Source: an uncultured Eubacteriales bacterium (lineage in GTDB: Bacteria > Bacillota_A > Clostridia > Oscillospirales > Oscillospiraceae). Taken from it: a stretch of DNA of 38,826 nt. The stretch spans positions 1 to 38,826 of the forward strand of contig ONPY01000012.1 in NCBI GenBank assembly GCA_900319835.1, in the 5' to 3' direction. The notes beneath the pieces were generated by a model, which was not told the DNA's origin, did not search any database, and was given only the letters and a program-made list of their open reading frames with translations. Shown here one piece after another: positions 15,002 through 23,566 of the stretch. A program made the position numbers and the translations under genes. Each line of letters starts with the position of its first letter. Position 1 is the first letter of the stretch.

Positions 15002-15258
15002 AACTGAAAAAAGAGTTTATCGCCCACAACGGAGCGGGGGAGAGCCTGCTGGTTCCTGCCGGCGGCGCTGACTTCGTGGGGATTGTGCGGGGCAACCGGA
15101 CCTTCGGCGCGATTTTGGAGTTGCTCAAGGAGGAGACGGACGAGGACGCGGTGGTGCGCGGCATGTGTGAGCGCTTCAACGGCGACCGCGAGCGCATCGC
15201 CGGGGACGTGCACCGGGCGATCGAGAGCCTGCGCGGCATCGGCGCGCTGGAGGAATAA
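14998..15258 (+). CDS. PqqD-like RiPP recognition protein
   Basis: An 86-residue protein of the PqqD family, the stand-alone form of the RiPP recognition element that holds the leader peptide for a modifying enzyme. The pattern is typical: an N-terminal strand region (KKEFIAHNGAGESLLVP), then GIVRGNRTFGAILELL, then a helical end with VHRAIESLRGIGALEE. Its ATG overlaps the TGA of the kinase gene, so kinase and PqqD-like protein are made in step, which fits a kinase acting on a bound leader. The exporter gene follows 32 bases later. PqqD proper serves pyrroloquinoline quinone synthesis, but no other pqq gene is present. Confidence 0.8.
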   Translation: MKLKKEFIAHNGAGESLLVPAGGADFVGIVRGNRTFGAILELLKEETDEDAVVRGMCERFNGDRERIAGDVHRAIESLRGIGALEE

Positions 15259-15290
15259 GCCGCGCCGCATTTTGGAAAAGCGGGAAGAAT

Positions 15291-17018
15291 ATGAAGAACC
15301 AGACGCTCAAATGGCTATATCAGGTACCGGGAAGAAAACGGGGCTACGTTCTCATCCTGGCGCTTCTGCATGCCCTGCTGGGCGTCACGGGCGTGGCCTA
15401 CGCGGTGCTGATGCGCGGCATCGTGGACAGTGCGAGCGCCCAAAACGCGCCGCGGTTTTGGCACTATGCGGCGCTGGTACTGGCGCTGGTGCTGGCCCAA
15501 CTGGCGGTGAACGCGCTCAACCGCTGGCTGTATGAGCGCTTTCGCTCCGGCATTGAGAACACCTTCAAGCAGCGCCTGTTCCATGAGATCTTAACCCGGG
15601 ACTATGCCCGGGTCAGCGCCGTGCATTCCGGCGAGTGGCTCAACCGTCTGACCAGCGACACGGCGGTGGTGGCCAACGCCTATACCGAGATCCTGCCGGG
15701 GCTGACGGGGATGCTGATTCGTCTGATCAGCGCCCTGGTGATGATTGTGGCGCTGGATAAGCGCTTTGCGGCGATCCTCCTGCCGGCCGGGGCGGCGGTG
15801 CTGCTCATGGCGGCGCTGTTTCGCAAACGGCTCAAGAACCTGCACCGGCTGGTGCAGGAGATGGACGGACGCCTGCGCGTCTTTTTCCAGGAGCGCATCG
15901 GCAATCTGCTGGTGCTGCACGCCTTCGCCGCGGAGAAGCCGGCTGAACGGGAGGCGGCGGAAAGCATGGAGGCCCATCGGCGGGCCCGGATGAAAAAGAT
16001 CCGCTTTTCCAATGTCTGCAACGTCGGCTTTGGCGCGGCCATGAACGCCATGTACTTTTTCGGCGTGATCTACTGCGGCTACGGGATGCTCAAGGGCCGC
16101 ATCAGCTTCGGCACGCTGACGGCCATCACCATGCTGATCTCCCAGATTCAGTCGCCCTTTGCCAACATCTCCGCCTATCTGCCGGGCTACTACACCATGC
16201 TGGCCTCCGCCGAGCGCCTGATGGAGATCGAAGCGCTGGAGGCGGACCGAAAGACTCCGCTGATAGACAAGGCGGAAGTGGCGGAGATCTATCGCAGCCG
16301 TCTTGACGCCTTCGGGCTGGACAAGGTCACCTTTTCTTATGCTGCCGCCCCGGACGGAGCGGAACAGGCGGAGGCGAAAACACTGCCGGCGCTGAAGAAC
16401 CTGTCTCTCGAGATTCAAAAGGGGGAGATCGTGGCCTTCACGGGGCACAGCGGCTGTGGAAAATCCACCGCGCTCAAGCTGCTGATGTGTATCTATCCGC
16501 CGGATGCGGGTTGGCGCTATCTGCGCTTTGCGGACGGCAGCACCCAGGAACTGGACGCCGGCTGGCGGCGGCTCTTTGGCTATGTGCCCCAGGGAAACGC
16601 CCTGATGAGCGGCACCCTGCGCGAGGTTGTGAGCTTTGCCGCGCCCGAGCGGGCCGGAGACGACGCCGCCCTCTGGCGCGCGCTGGAGATCGCCTGCGCC
16701 GACGGTTTTGTCCGGGAACTGAAAGACGGGCTGGACGCCCCTCTGGGCGAGCGGGGAGCGGGGCTGTCCGAGGGGCAGTTGCAGCGCATCGCCATCGCCC
16801 GCGCGATCTTCGCGGAGAGCCCGGTGCTGCTGCTGGACGAGGCCACCAGCGCCCTGGACGGTGAGACGGAGCGACAGCTGCTGGAAAACCTGCGGCACAT
16901 GACGGACCGGACCGTGGTGATCGTCACGCACCGCCCGGCCGCGCTCTCCATCTGCGACCGAATCCTGCACTTTACAAAATCCGGCGTGGAGACCGCCGCG
17001 GGGAAAACACTTCCCTGA
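15291..17018 (+). CDS. ABC exporter of the peptide cluster (fused membrane and ATPase domains)
   Basis: A 575-residue half-transporter: six membrane helices (about 18-280) and a C-terminal ATPase. Motifs are Walker A GHSGCGKST (385-393), Q-loop YVPQ (431-434), signature LSEGQ (492-496) and Walker B VLLLDEATS (512-520), all intact. The signature has Glu in place of the usual second Gly, a variant I recall from peptide exporters in RiPP clusters. There is no N-terminal C39 peptidase domain, so leader removal, if any, needs another enzyme. It would act as a homodimer. Upstream ribosome site is weak (GGGAAG). It is the last gene of the kinase operon and ends at a strong terminator. Peptide export is inferred from position. 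Confidence 0.85.
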   Translation: MKNQTLKWLYQVPGRKRGYVLILALLHALLGVTGVAYAVLMRGIVDSASAQNAPRFWHYAALVLALVLAQLAVNALNRWLYERFRSGIENTFKQRLFHEILTRDYARVSAVHSGEWLNRLTSDTAVVANAYTEILPGLTGMLIRLISALVMIVALDKRFAAILLPAGAAVLLMAALFRKRLKNLHRLVQEMDGRLRVFFQERIGNLLVLHAFAAEKPAEREAAESMEAHRRARMKKIRFSNVCNVGFGAAMNAMYFFGVIYCGYGMLKGRISFGTLTAITMLISQIQSPFANISAYLPGYYTMLASAERLMEIEALEADRKTPLIDKAEVAEIYRSRLDAFGLDKVTFSYAAAPDGAEQAEAKTLPALKNLSLEIQKGEIVAFTGHSGCGKSTALKLLMCIYPPDAGWRYLRFADGSTQELDAGWRRLFGYVPQGNALMSGTLREVVSFAAPERAGDDAALWRALEIACADGFVRELKDGLDAPLGERGAGLSEGQLQRIAIARAIFAESPVLLLDEATSALDGETERQLLENLRHMTDRTVVIVTHRPAALSICDRILHFTKSGVETAAGKTLP

Positions 17019-17024
17019 ATGAAA

Positions 17025-17054
17025 AAAAGCAGGTACCGCAAGGTACCTGCTTTT
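17025..17054. terminator. Bidirectional terminator between exporter and DUF6056-like gene
   Basis: A perfect 13-bp stem (17025-17037 with 17042-17054), loop GCAA, is flanked by A-runs and T-runs. It lies between the two converging genes. Confidence 0.88.
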
Positions 17055-17062
17055 GATCGATA

Positions 17063-18409
17063 TCAAAAAACCGCGTCGTAAAACCAATAGCCGGTGATCT
17101 CTTCAACGCCATAGTATTTTGCCATGTTCTGGTTGATGGAATGCGAAGGATCCATACGGAGATACTGCCAGACATACAGATCGGAGTATGGCGTGTCGGG
17201 AATGATGTAGGGAACACGGAGCTTTGTCTCCCCGCTGTCGATTTGCTCCCGGATCAGCGCCTCGTTGTTTTCATAGCGGTAATGTGTGAGCCGCAGATCC
17301 TTCAGACCGATCCAACTCCAGTATGCCGTGAAGCAGAGACATAGGATGCTCACCAGGCAAAGAACGCTTTTTGCGTGCGTCTGAAACAGCGGCTGATACA
17401 GCACACCACAGGCGAGCAGCAGGTAAAGCAGCGTGACATTGGCTACGGTGACAGGAAAATATGCAGCAAAGGTGAGGACAAAATGTGCAGCAAGTGAGGC
17501 TGCAAAAAAGGCGAGGGAAAGAATCCGCGTATCTCTTTCCAGCTTTAGCCGGAAGTGCAACAGGTATCCCAGCAGCAAGAAAACAAGCAAAGGCCAAAAC
17601 ATCAAATAGTAGCGCAGAGCAACAACAAAGTTGTTTATAAGGCTGGCAAAGGAGCGCGTGATTTTGTTGGTCATCTCAGCGGGGGTAAAAGCCAGAAGAA
17701 AGAAGCCTATCAGCGCAGACGCGAACGAAAGAAGCTGCCAGCGGCGGAGAGTTTCTTTCCGGTAAAACTTGGTCAGTGCAAGAAAGACCATGCAGAGAAA
17801 GATGGCGGAGACAGAGATGTTTTCGCAGTAGTTTCCGATGACCAGAGATAAAATGATATAGAAAAACTCCGCCATTTTGCCCAACTGTTTGCCGTTCATA
17901 AAATGCCGAACCGGCGGAATCAGCCAGATCAGCAGCAAGAGCTCGCACCAGAGATAATTGATGGAGCCGTCAAGCCATAGATACATGGAGCCAAAGTTGA
18001 AGGAGCGTACCCAGACGACGCCGAAAATGGTCAGCAGCAGCAACAGGTTCTGCTCCCCGTCGGCGAGACCGGAAAAAGGAAACGCGTGCCGGTAGATCAA
18101 ATAGAGAAAGAGCGTGAAGACAAGGGCGTTGACAAAATTGAAAATCATCTTCGGATACATTAAAAACAGGTGGACAAAGAAATGGGGGATCAGTCTCCCG
18201 TTCATGGTATACCGGTGGACTTTCAGCGAGGTCAGAATCGAGGAAAGACCGTCGATCTTGCTCCTGTCGGCAAAGCTGTACATGTAGGCGTAGTCGTCAC
18301 CCGAATACGGCGTGAGGTGATTACAGTATAAAATAAAGAGAAAAATCATCGCAAGAATCAATACAATGCTGATCATGGAAGAATTGATTCTCTTCATGGT
18401 TCGGACCAT
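17063..18409 (-). CDS. Polytopic membrane protein, DUF6056-like (possible glycosyltransferase fold)
   Basis: A 448-residue protein with about eleven hydrophobic segments. After the first helix comes an extracellular loop with PYSGDDYAY (35-42) and later TMNGR (68-72) with HFFVH, the pattern I associate with the DUF6056 family and, more loosely, with GT-C glycosyltransferases that use an Asp pair in this loop. The last 90 residues are soluble and outside. GC content is visibly lower than in all neighbours, which suggests recent acquisition. The start at 18409 follows AAGGAG at about ten bases; Met at 18397 is possible. It points towards the peptide cluster and shares only the terminator. Substrate unknown; DUF6056 membership is from memory. 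Confidence 0.55.
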   Translation of the reverse strand: MVRTMKRINSSMISIVLILAMIFLFILYCNHLTPYSGDDYAYMYSFADRSKIDGLSSILTSLKVHRYTMNGRLIPHFFVHLFLMYPKMIFNFVNALVFTLFLYLIYRHAFPFSGLADGEQNLLLLLTIFGVVWVRSFNFGSMYLWLDGSINYLWCELLLLIWLIPPVRHFMNGKQLGKMAEFFYIILSLVIGNYCENISVSAIFLCMVFLALTKFYRKETLRRWQLLSFASALIGFFLLAFTPAEMTNKITRSFASLINNFVVALRYYLMFWPLLVFLLLGYLLHFRLKLERDTRILSLAFFAASLAAHFVLTFAAYFPVTVANVTLLYLLLACGVLYQPLFQTHAKSVLCLVSILCLCFTAYWSWIGLKDLRLTHYRYENNEALIREQIDSGETKLRVPYIIPDTPYSDLYVWQYLRMDPSHSINQNMAKYYGVEEITGYWFYDAVF

Positions 18410-18683
18410 TTCGCGTACGCTCCTTCCTGAAAAGGGGATTAAAGCGGAAAATAAGAGCAGGATAACTGGCCATATTATCCCATAGACGCAGAGCGGCTAT
18501 GGGATAATGCGTCATGTTTTTCGGTTGCCGCGGAAGCGGCGAGAAAAACGACCTAAAACCTATAATAACGGCATTTGTGCCGTTATTATACCATGAGCAC
18601 CCCGAAAACACAAGCGCGTGGGGAGGGGGCCTTCCCCCATGAACTCCGGCGGTTTTCGGCAGAACAAAGGATGAAAAAAGGTC
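18410..18683. other. Non-coding stretch with three perfect inverted repeats
   Basis: Between 18409 and rimP there is no credible gene. It holds a 12-bp inverted repeat (18474-18485 with 18497-18508, ATTATCCCATAG and complement), a 13-bp one (18561-18573 with 18578-18590, TATAATAACGGCA and complement) and an 8-bp outer stem CCGAAAAC/GTTTTCGG (18602-18609 with 18652-18659) around a GGGGG/CCCCC hairpin (18625-18629 with 18634-18638). The last resembles part of the element near 31530. Confidence 0.5.
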
Positions 18684-18712
18684 TTGCAATACATGGAAGA
18701 ACGTGCTATTAT
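18684..18712 (+). promoter_or_regulatory. Sigma-A promoter of the rimP-nusA-infB operon
   Basis: TTGCAA (18684-18689) and TATTAT (18707-18712) have a 17-base spacer. Transcription would start near 18719, about 90 bases before rimP. Confidence 0.8.
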
Positions 18713-18737
18713 CTATAAGAAAGGATTAGGTATTGTC

Positions 18738-18764
18738 AGAGTGGGTTTCGACCCACTCTTTTTT
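18738..18764 (+). terminator. Leader terminator in front of rimP
   Basis: A perfect 9-bp stem AGAGTGGGT (18738-18746) with ACCCACTCT (18751-18759), TTCG loop, is followed by a T-run. It starts about 20 bases into the transcript and 45 bases before rimP. In Bacillus subtilis NusA is known to limit its own operon through a leader terminator; a similar role here is an inference. Confidence 0.8.
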
Positions 18765-18809
18765 GTGAGACCTTTTGCAATTGTAAAATTCTGTTAAGGT
18801 GTGTGCCAT

Positions 18810-19265
18810 ATGAGTAAGATCACAGACAAGGTTACCGAATTGGCCCTTCCGATCGTGGAGGAAGAGGGCTGCTCCCTCTGGAATGTGGAGTATGTCCGCG
18901 AGGCCGGCTGCTGGTATCTGCGCATCTACATCGACAAGGAGGGCGGCGTCGGCATCGACGATTGTGAGAGAATCAGCCGCCGCCTGGATCCGCTCCTGGA
19001 TGAGGCGGACCCTATTCCCGACAGCTATGTGTTTGAGGTCGGCTCTGCCGGCGCCGAGCGCGAGCTGAAGCGGCCCGGGGACTTTGAACAGTTCATGGGG
19101 CATGAGGTCGAGGTGAAAACCTATAAGCCCATCAACGGCAGCAAGGCCTTTGTGGGCGAGCTTGCCGGCTATGCCGACGGCACTGTCACCGTGCGCGTGG
19201 GCGCGGACAACATGACATTTGAGAAAAACCAGATAGCCCTTGTCAGGCTGCACGTATCGATATAA
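18810..19265 (+). CDS. rimP: Ribosome maturation factor RimP
   Basis: A 151-residue factor for assembly of the 30S ribosomal subunit, first gene of the operon. The N-terminal domain has IVEEEGCSLWNVEYVREAGC, then RIYIDKEGGVGIDDCERISR. The usual EVSSPGLDRPL motif appears as EVGSAGAERELK. The C-terminal SH3-like domain includes KAFVGELAGYADGTVTVRV. The ATG at 18810 was chosen because AAGGTG lies nine bases upstream; the GTG at 18801 overlaps that site. nusA follows after 26 bases. Length and position before nusA are standard for Firmicutes. Confidence 0.93.
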   Translation: MSKITDKVTELALPIVEEEGCSLWNVEYVREAGCWYLRIYIDKEGGVGIDDCERISRRLDPLLDEADPIPDSYVFEVGSAGAERELKRPGDFEQFMGHEVEVKTYKPINGSKAFVGELAGYADGTVTVRVGADNMTFEKNQIALVRLHVSI

Positions 19266-19291
19266 GACGTTTCAGATTGGAGAGTCAGAAA

Positions 19292-20344
19292 ATGAACGCA
19301 GATTTCTTTGAAGCCATTGAGGATATTGAAAAGGAAAAAGGCATTCCCCGCGGCTATATGTACGACAAGATCAAGCAGGCCATGCTGGCCGCTTTCCGCC
19401 GTGACAATCCCGAGTGCGAGGACAACGTGGAGATCATCCTGGAGGAGGACTCCAAGCGCATCGAGATGAATGTGATCAAGACGGTGGTGGAAGAGGTGGA
19501 GGATCCCAGCCATGAGATCATCCTCGAGGCCGCCAAGAAGATCAGCAGACGGGCAAAGCTCGGCGAGGAGCTCCGTGTCCCTGTGGAGACCAAGAAGTTC
19601 GGCCGCATCGCCGCCCAGGCCGCCAAGCAGGTCATCATCCAGGGCATCCGCGAGGCCGAGCGCGGCATCATCTATGAGGAGTTTACCTCCAAGGAGCACG
19701 AGATCCTGACCGGCGTCGTCTCCCACATCGAGCCCAGAAACGGCAGTGTCTCCATCCGCATCTCCTCCAACAGCGAGTATACCGAGGCCATGCTGGCCCC
19801 CAATGAGCGCATCAAGACCGAGGTTCTGCGCGAGGGCGACCGCATCAAGGTCTACGTGGTCGAGGTCCGCAATTCCACCAGAGGGCCCCAGGTGCTCATC
19901 TCCCGGACCCATCCGGGCTTGGTCAAGCGCCTGTTCGAGCTGGAGGTGCCCGAAATCTATGACGGCACCGTGGAGATCAAGTCCATCGCCCGCGAGGCGG
20001 GCAGCCGCACCAAGATGGCGGTCTGGTCCGCCGATCCCGACGTGGATCCCATCGGCTCCTGTGTCGGCCCCAAGGGCGGCCGCGTGGCCAGCATTGTGAG
20101 CGAGCTGGGCGGCGAAAAGATCGACATCGTCAAGTACAGCGAAATCCCCGAGGAGTATATTGCCGCGGCCCTGTCCCCCTCCGAGGTGCTCAGCGTCACC
20201 ATGTTGGAGGACGGAAAGAGCTGCCGTGTGATCGTGCCCGATTCCCAGCTCTCCCTGGCTATCGGCAAGGAGGGCCAGAACGCCCGGCTGGCGGCCAAGC
20301 TCACCGGCTATAAGATCGACATCAAGCCGGAGTCCGAGGCATAA
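19292..20344 (+). CDS. nusA: Transcription termination/antitermination factor NusA
   Basis: A 350-residue RNA polymerase-binding protein that stabilises pauses and hairpin termination and helps rRNA transcription. Order: N-terminal polymerase-binding domain (1-125, opening FFEAIEDIEKEKGIPRGYMY), S1 domain (about 135-200, GVVSHIEPRNGSVSIRIS), then two KH domains (VGPKGGRVASIVSELGGEKI, and later IGKEGQNARLAAKLTGYKIDI). It lacks the acidic C-terminal repeats of the E. coli protein, as is normal in Firmicutes. The ATG at 19292 follows GGAGAG; a TTG further upstream has no ribosome site. Regulated with rimP from the shared leader, possibly by its own product. Confidence 0.96.
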   Translation: MNADFFEAIEDIEKEKGIPRGYMYDKIKQAMLAAFRRDNPECEDNVEIILEEDSKRIEMNVIKTVVEEVEDPSHEIILEAAKKISRRAKLGEELRVPVETKKFGRIAAQAAKQVIIQGIREAERGIIYEEFTSKEHEILTGVVSHIEPRNGSVSIRISSNSEYTEAMLAPNERIKTEVLREGDRIKVYVVEVRNSTRGPQVLISRTHPGLVKRLFELEVPEIYDGTVEIKSIAREAGSRTKMAVWSADPDVDPIGSCVGPKGGRVASIVSELGGEKIDIVKYSEIPEEYIAAALSPSEVLSVTMLEDGKSCRVIVPDSQLSLAIGKEGQNARLAAKLTGYKIDIKPESEA

Positions 20345-20357
20345 GCAGCATTCTTTA

Positions 20358-20394
20358 ATTGTTTTTGAGACAGCTTTGCCGCCTCAAAAACAAT
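20358..20394 (+). other. AT-rich hairpin between nusA and ylxR
   Basis: A perfect 12-bp inverted repeat ATTGTTTTTGAG (20358-20369) with CTCAAAAACAAT (20383-20394) lies 14 bases after the nusA stop, inside the operon. There is no T-run directly after it, so it looks more like an RNA processing or stability element than a terminator. Confidence 0.5.
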
Positions 20395-20453
20395 GCGAGT
20401 ATCTCAACTGCATAGCCTTGCGTTGCTGTTGAACAGAATTGGAGGCGGTGGCC

Positions 20454-20726
20454 ATGGAAAAGAAAATACCGATGAGACAATGCCTGGGCTGCCGCGAGAT
20501 GAAGCCCAAGCGGGAGCTGATCCGGGTGGTCAGATCCCCACAGGGGGAGATCAGTCTGGACTTTCGCGGGAAAGCGCCGGGCCGGGGGGCCTATGTCTGC
20601 CCCGATCCCCAGTGCCTGAAGAAGGCCATCAAGGCCAGGGCGCTGGAGCGGGCCTTCTCGGCGCAGATCCCCGCGGAGATCTACGACAGACTGGAGCAGG
20701 AAATGGAGCGTGGCGATGGAGGATAA
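20454..20726 (+). CDS. ylxR: YlxR/RnpM family RNA-binding protein
   Basis: A 90-residue basic protein of the YlxR (DUF448) family. The signature is MRQCLGCREMKPKRELIRVV near the N-terminus, followed by GRGAYVCPDPQCLKKA. In Bacillus subtilis YlxR has been reported to bind the RNase P RNA and is also called RnpM. The ATG at 20454 was chosen because GGAGG lies eight bases upstream. The end overlaps the start of ylxQ by 11 bases, so their translation is probably coupled. This is the standard position between nusA and infB. Confidence 0.92.
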   Translation: MEKKIPMRQCLGCREMKPKRELIRVVRSPQGEISLDFRGKAPGRGAYVCPDPQCLKKAIKARALERAFSAQIPAEIYDRLEQEMERGDGG

Positions 20727-21150
20727 GGCTTTGGGGCTGCTGGGCCTGATGCGTCGGGCCGGAGCCATCGCCATCGGCCTTGACAATACCGCCGACGCGG
20801 TGCGCGCGGGAAAGGCGCGGCTGGTGCTGCTGAGCACGGACGCCGCCGAGAACGCACGGCGTAAGGCGGAAACCCTGACAAACGGACGGAGCGCGCAGAC
20901 CGTGGTTTTGCCCTATACCAGGGCGGAACTGGCGGCCAGTCTCGGTGTGAGCGGCTGCGCGGCTGCGGCGGTGACAGACCTGGGCTTTGCCAACGCCCTG
21001 ATGAAGGAGTTGGCCGCCCGGGACCCGGAGAAGTACCAGAGCATCGCGCAGGAGACCGGAAGGCGCTGTGAAAAGGCCACGCGCCGCAAGAAGGAGACCG
21101 CCGCACGCAGGGCAAGCAAGAGGAATGAAAAGAGGAGGACAGAAGCATGA
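20716..21150 (+). CDS. ylxQ: L7Ae-family ribosomal-like protein YlxQ
   Basis: A 144-residue protein of the L7Ae/L30e/Gadd45 fold, which binds kink-turn RNA. The core (1-100) has [20 protein letters not shown] and [17 protein letters not shown], typical for the family. The last 40 residues are a very basic tail ([19 protein letters not shown]), longer than in Bacillus YlxQ (about 100 residues), and may add non-specific RNA binding. The ATG at 20716 is preceded by GGAG at seven bases; the GTG at 20710 is too close to it. The stop overlaps the infB start (ATGA). Confidence 0.9.
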   Translation: MEDKALGLLGLMRRAGAIAIGLDNTADAVRAGKARLVLLSTDAAENARRKAETLTNGRSAQTVVLPYTRAELAASLGVSGCAAAAVTDLGFANALMKELAARDPEKYQSIAQETGRRCEKATRRKKETAARRASKRNEKRRTEA

Positions 21151-23555
21151 GCATGATCAAGTACAGAATCCACGAGGTGGCCAAGGATTTCAACGTCACC
21201 TCCAAGGTGATCTCTCAGATTCTCACCGATTATATAGCGCCGCCGAAGAACCACATGCAGGTGCTGGAGACCAACGAGCTGGATGTGATCTTTGAGTATA
21301 TGACGCAGCACAACCAGGCCGAGAGCCTGGAGGAGATTTTCAAGACGCCGGCCAAGCCCGCTCCCGCCAAGGAACCGGCCAAGGACGGCAAGGCCGGCGC
21401 TGCCCAGGCAAAGCCCGCTGCACCCGCCGGCCAGAAGGGCCAGGCGCACCAGCAGCCGGCCGCCCCGCAGACCAAGCCCGCCGCCTCCGCGCAGCAGGCA
21501 GCGGCCCAGCCCGCGCCCCAGAAACAGGAGAAGCCCAACAAGCCCCACACGCCCCGCCAGGTGGCCGAGAAACGCGTGGTGGACACCAGAGGCGGCGCCG
21601 CGGTCAATATCGAAAAATATAACGAGAAGTTTGAGGATATGGCCGGCACCAAGGCCAACGCCAGCAACATGCGCGGCGGTGCCAAGCAGAAGATCGGCAA
21701 CAAGGCCAAGCAGCGGCCCAACAGCCAGCAGGCTTCCTCCGCCAAGAGAAAGCAGGAGGAGCGGGACAAGATGAACCGCCTGCAGCTGGAGATCGCCAAG
21801 AAGCAGCCGCTGAAGGTGCAGATCCCTGACGAGATCAGCGTGGGCGAGCTCGCCTCCCGCATGAAGAAGACCGCCTCCGAGGTGGTCAAGCAGCTGATGA
21901 AGCTGGGCGTCTTCGCCTCCGTTTCCGAGATCATCGACTACGACACCGCGGCGCTCGTCGCCATGGAGCTGGGCTGCAAGGTGGAAAAGGAAGTCATCGT
22001 CACCGTGGAGGAGCGCCTCATTGACGACTCGGCCGACAAGGAAGAGGATCTGAAGCCCCGCGCCCCCGTTGTGGTGGTCATGGGCCACGTCGACCACGGC
22101 AAGACCTCGCTGCTGGACTACATCCGCCACGCCAACGTCGTCTCCGGCGAGGCCGGCGGCATCACCCAGCACATCGGCGCCTACACCGTAGAGGTAGGCG
22201 GCAGCCCCATCACCTTCCTGGATACCCCGGGCCACGAGGCCTTTACCTCCATGCGCGCCCGCGGCGCCATGGTCACCGATATCGCCATCCTGGTGGTAGC
22301 GGCGGACGACGGCATCATGCCCCAGACCGTCGAGTCCATCAACCACGCCAAGGCGGCGAACATTCCCGTCGTAGTCGCCATCAACAAGATGGACACCGTC
22401 GGCGCCAACCCCGAGCGTATCAAGCAGCAGTTGACCGAGTATGACCTGGTCAGCGAGGAGTGGGGCGGCGACACCATCATCTGCCCGATCTCCGCCAAGA
22501 CCGGCATGGGCATCGACAACCTGTTGGAGAACCTGGTCATTCTGGCCGAGGTGCAGGAGCTCAAGGCCAACCCCAACCGCGCCGCCCGCGGCGCCGTCAT
22601 CGAGGCGCGCCTGGACAAGGGCCGCGGCCCCATCATGACGGTCCTCGTGCAGAACGGCACCCTGAAGCTGGGCGACATCATCATCGCCGGCTCCAGCGTG
22701 GGCCGCGTGCGCACCATGATCAACGACAAGGGCCAGCGTGTCACCGAGGCCGGCCCCTCCACCCCTGTGGAGATCTCCGGTATGGACTCCGTGCCCAGCG
22801 CTGGCGACACCTTCAACGCCGTGGCCGATGAGCGTATGGCCAGAGAGCTGGCCGAGGAGCGCCGCATCGCCTCCGCCAACAACGCCCTGGCCGGCACCAA
22901 GAAGGTCAGCCTGGACGATCTGTTCAGTCAGATCCAGGCCGGCGAGATGAAGACCCTCAACATCATCGTCAAGGCCGACGTGCAGGGCTCTGCCGAGGCG
23001 GTCAAGGCCTCGCTTGAGAAGATCTCCAACGACGAGGTCCGTGTCAAGGTCATCCACAGCGCGGTTGGCGCCATCAACGAGTCCGACGTGATGCTGGCCG
23101 CCACCTCCGGCGCCATCATCGTGGGCTTCAACGTCCGCCCGGACAACGCCGCACGGGACAGCGCCGCCAGAAGCAAGGTGGACATGCGCATGTACCGCGT
23201 CATCTACGACTGCATCAACGAGATCGAGGCGGCCATGAAGGGTATGCTGGCTCCCAAGTTCAAGGAGTCCGTCATCGGCCACGCCGAGGTGCGCGAGACC
23301 TACAAGGTCTCCAAGGTGGGCACCGTCTGCGGCTGCTACTGCACCGACGGCAAGATCCAGCGCGGCTGTGAGGTCCGCGTCCTGCGCGACAACATTGTCA
23401 TCCACGAGGGTGAGCTGGCCTCTCTGCGCCGCTTCAAGGACGACGTCAAGGAGGTCGCCAGCGGCTACGAGTGCGGCATGCAGGTTGAGAAATTCAACGA
23501 TATCAAGGTCGGGGACGTCATCGAGTGCTTCGTCATGGAGCAGATCAATCCCTGA
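21147..23555 (+). CDS. infB: Translation initiation factor IF-2
   Basis: An 802-residue GTPase that brings formyl-methionyl-tRNA to the 30S subunit. Residues 1-50 are a first IF2_N domain ([20 protein letters not shown]), followed by a long Ala/Pro/Lys/Gln-rich linker (about 60-150), then a second IF2_N segment ([20 protein letters not shown]). GTPase motifs: G1 GHVDHGKT (313-320), G3 DTPGHE (359-364), G4 NKMD (413-416). Domains II to IV follow, with [21 protein letters not shown] lies just upstream of the ATG. All motifs are intact. Confidence 0.97.
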   Translation: MSMIKYRIHEVAKDFNVTSKVISQILTDYIAPPKNHMQVLETNELDVIFEYMTQHNQAESLEEIFKTPAKPAPAKEPAKDGKAGAAQAKPAAPAGQKGQAHQQPAAPQTKPAASAQQAAAQPAPQKQEKPNKPHTPRQVAEKRVVDTRGGAAVNIEKYNEKFEDMAGTKANASNMRGGAKQKIGNKAKQRPNSQQASSAKRKQEERDKMNRLQLEIAKKQPLKVQIPDEISVGELASRMKKTASEVVKQLMKLGVFASVSEIIDYDTAALVAMELGCKVEKEVIVTVEERLIDDSADKEEDLKPRAPVVVVMGHVDHGKTSLLDYIRHANVVSGEAGGITQHIGAYTVEVGGSPITFLDTPGHEAFTSMRARGAMVTDIAILVVAADDGIMPQTVESINHAKAANIPVVVAINKMDTVGANPERIKQQLTEYDLVSEEWGGDTIICPISAKTGMGIDNLLENLVILAEVQELKANPNRAARGAVIEARLDKGRGPIMTVLVQNGTLKLGDIIIAGSSVGRVRTMINDKGQRVTEAGPSTPVEISGMDSVPSAGDTFNAVADERMARELAEERRIASANNALAGTKKVSLDDLFSQIQAGEMKTLNIIVKADVQGSAEAVKASLEKISNDEVRVKVIHSAVGAINESDVMLAATSGAIIVGFNVRPDNAARDSAARSKVDMRMYRVIYDCINEIEAAMKGMLAPKFKESVIGHAEVRETYKVSKVGTVCGCYCTDGKIQRGCEVRVLRDNIVIHEGELASLRRFKDDVKEVASGYECGMQVEKFNDIKVGDVIECFVMEQINP

Positions 23556-23566
23556 TGGAAACGAAT

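Noticed and set aside
14998..15258. PqqD-like gene as evidence of pyrroloquinoline quinone synthesis
   Set aside because: No pqqA, pqqB, pqqC or pqqE is nearby and the upstream peptide lacks the Glu-x3-Tyr core of PqqA. A general recognition role is better supported.
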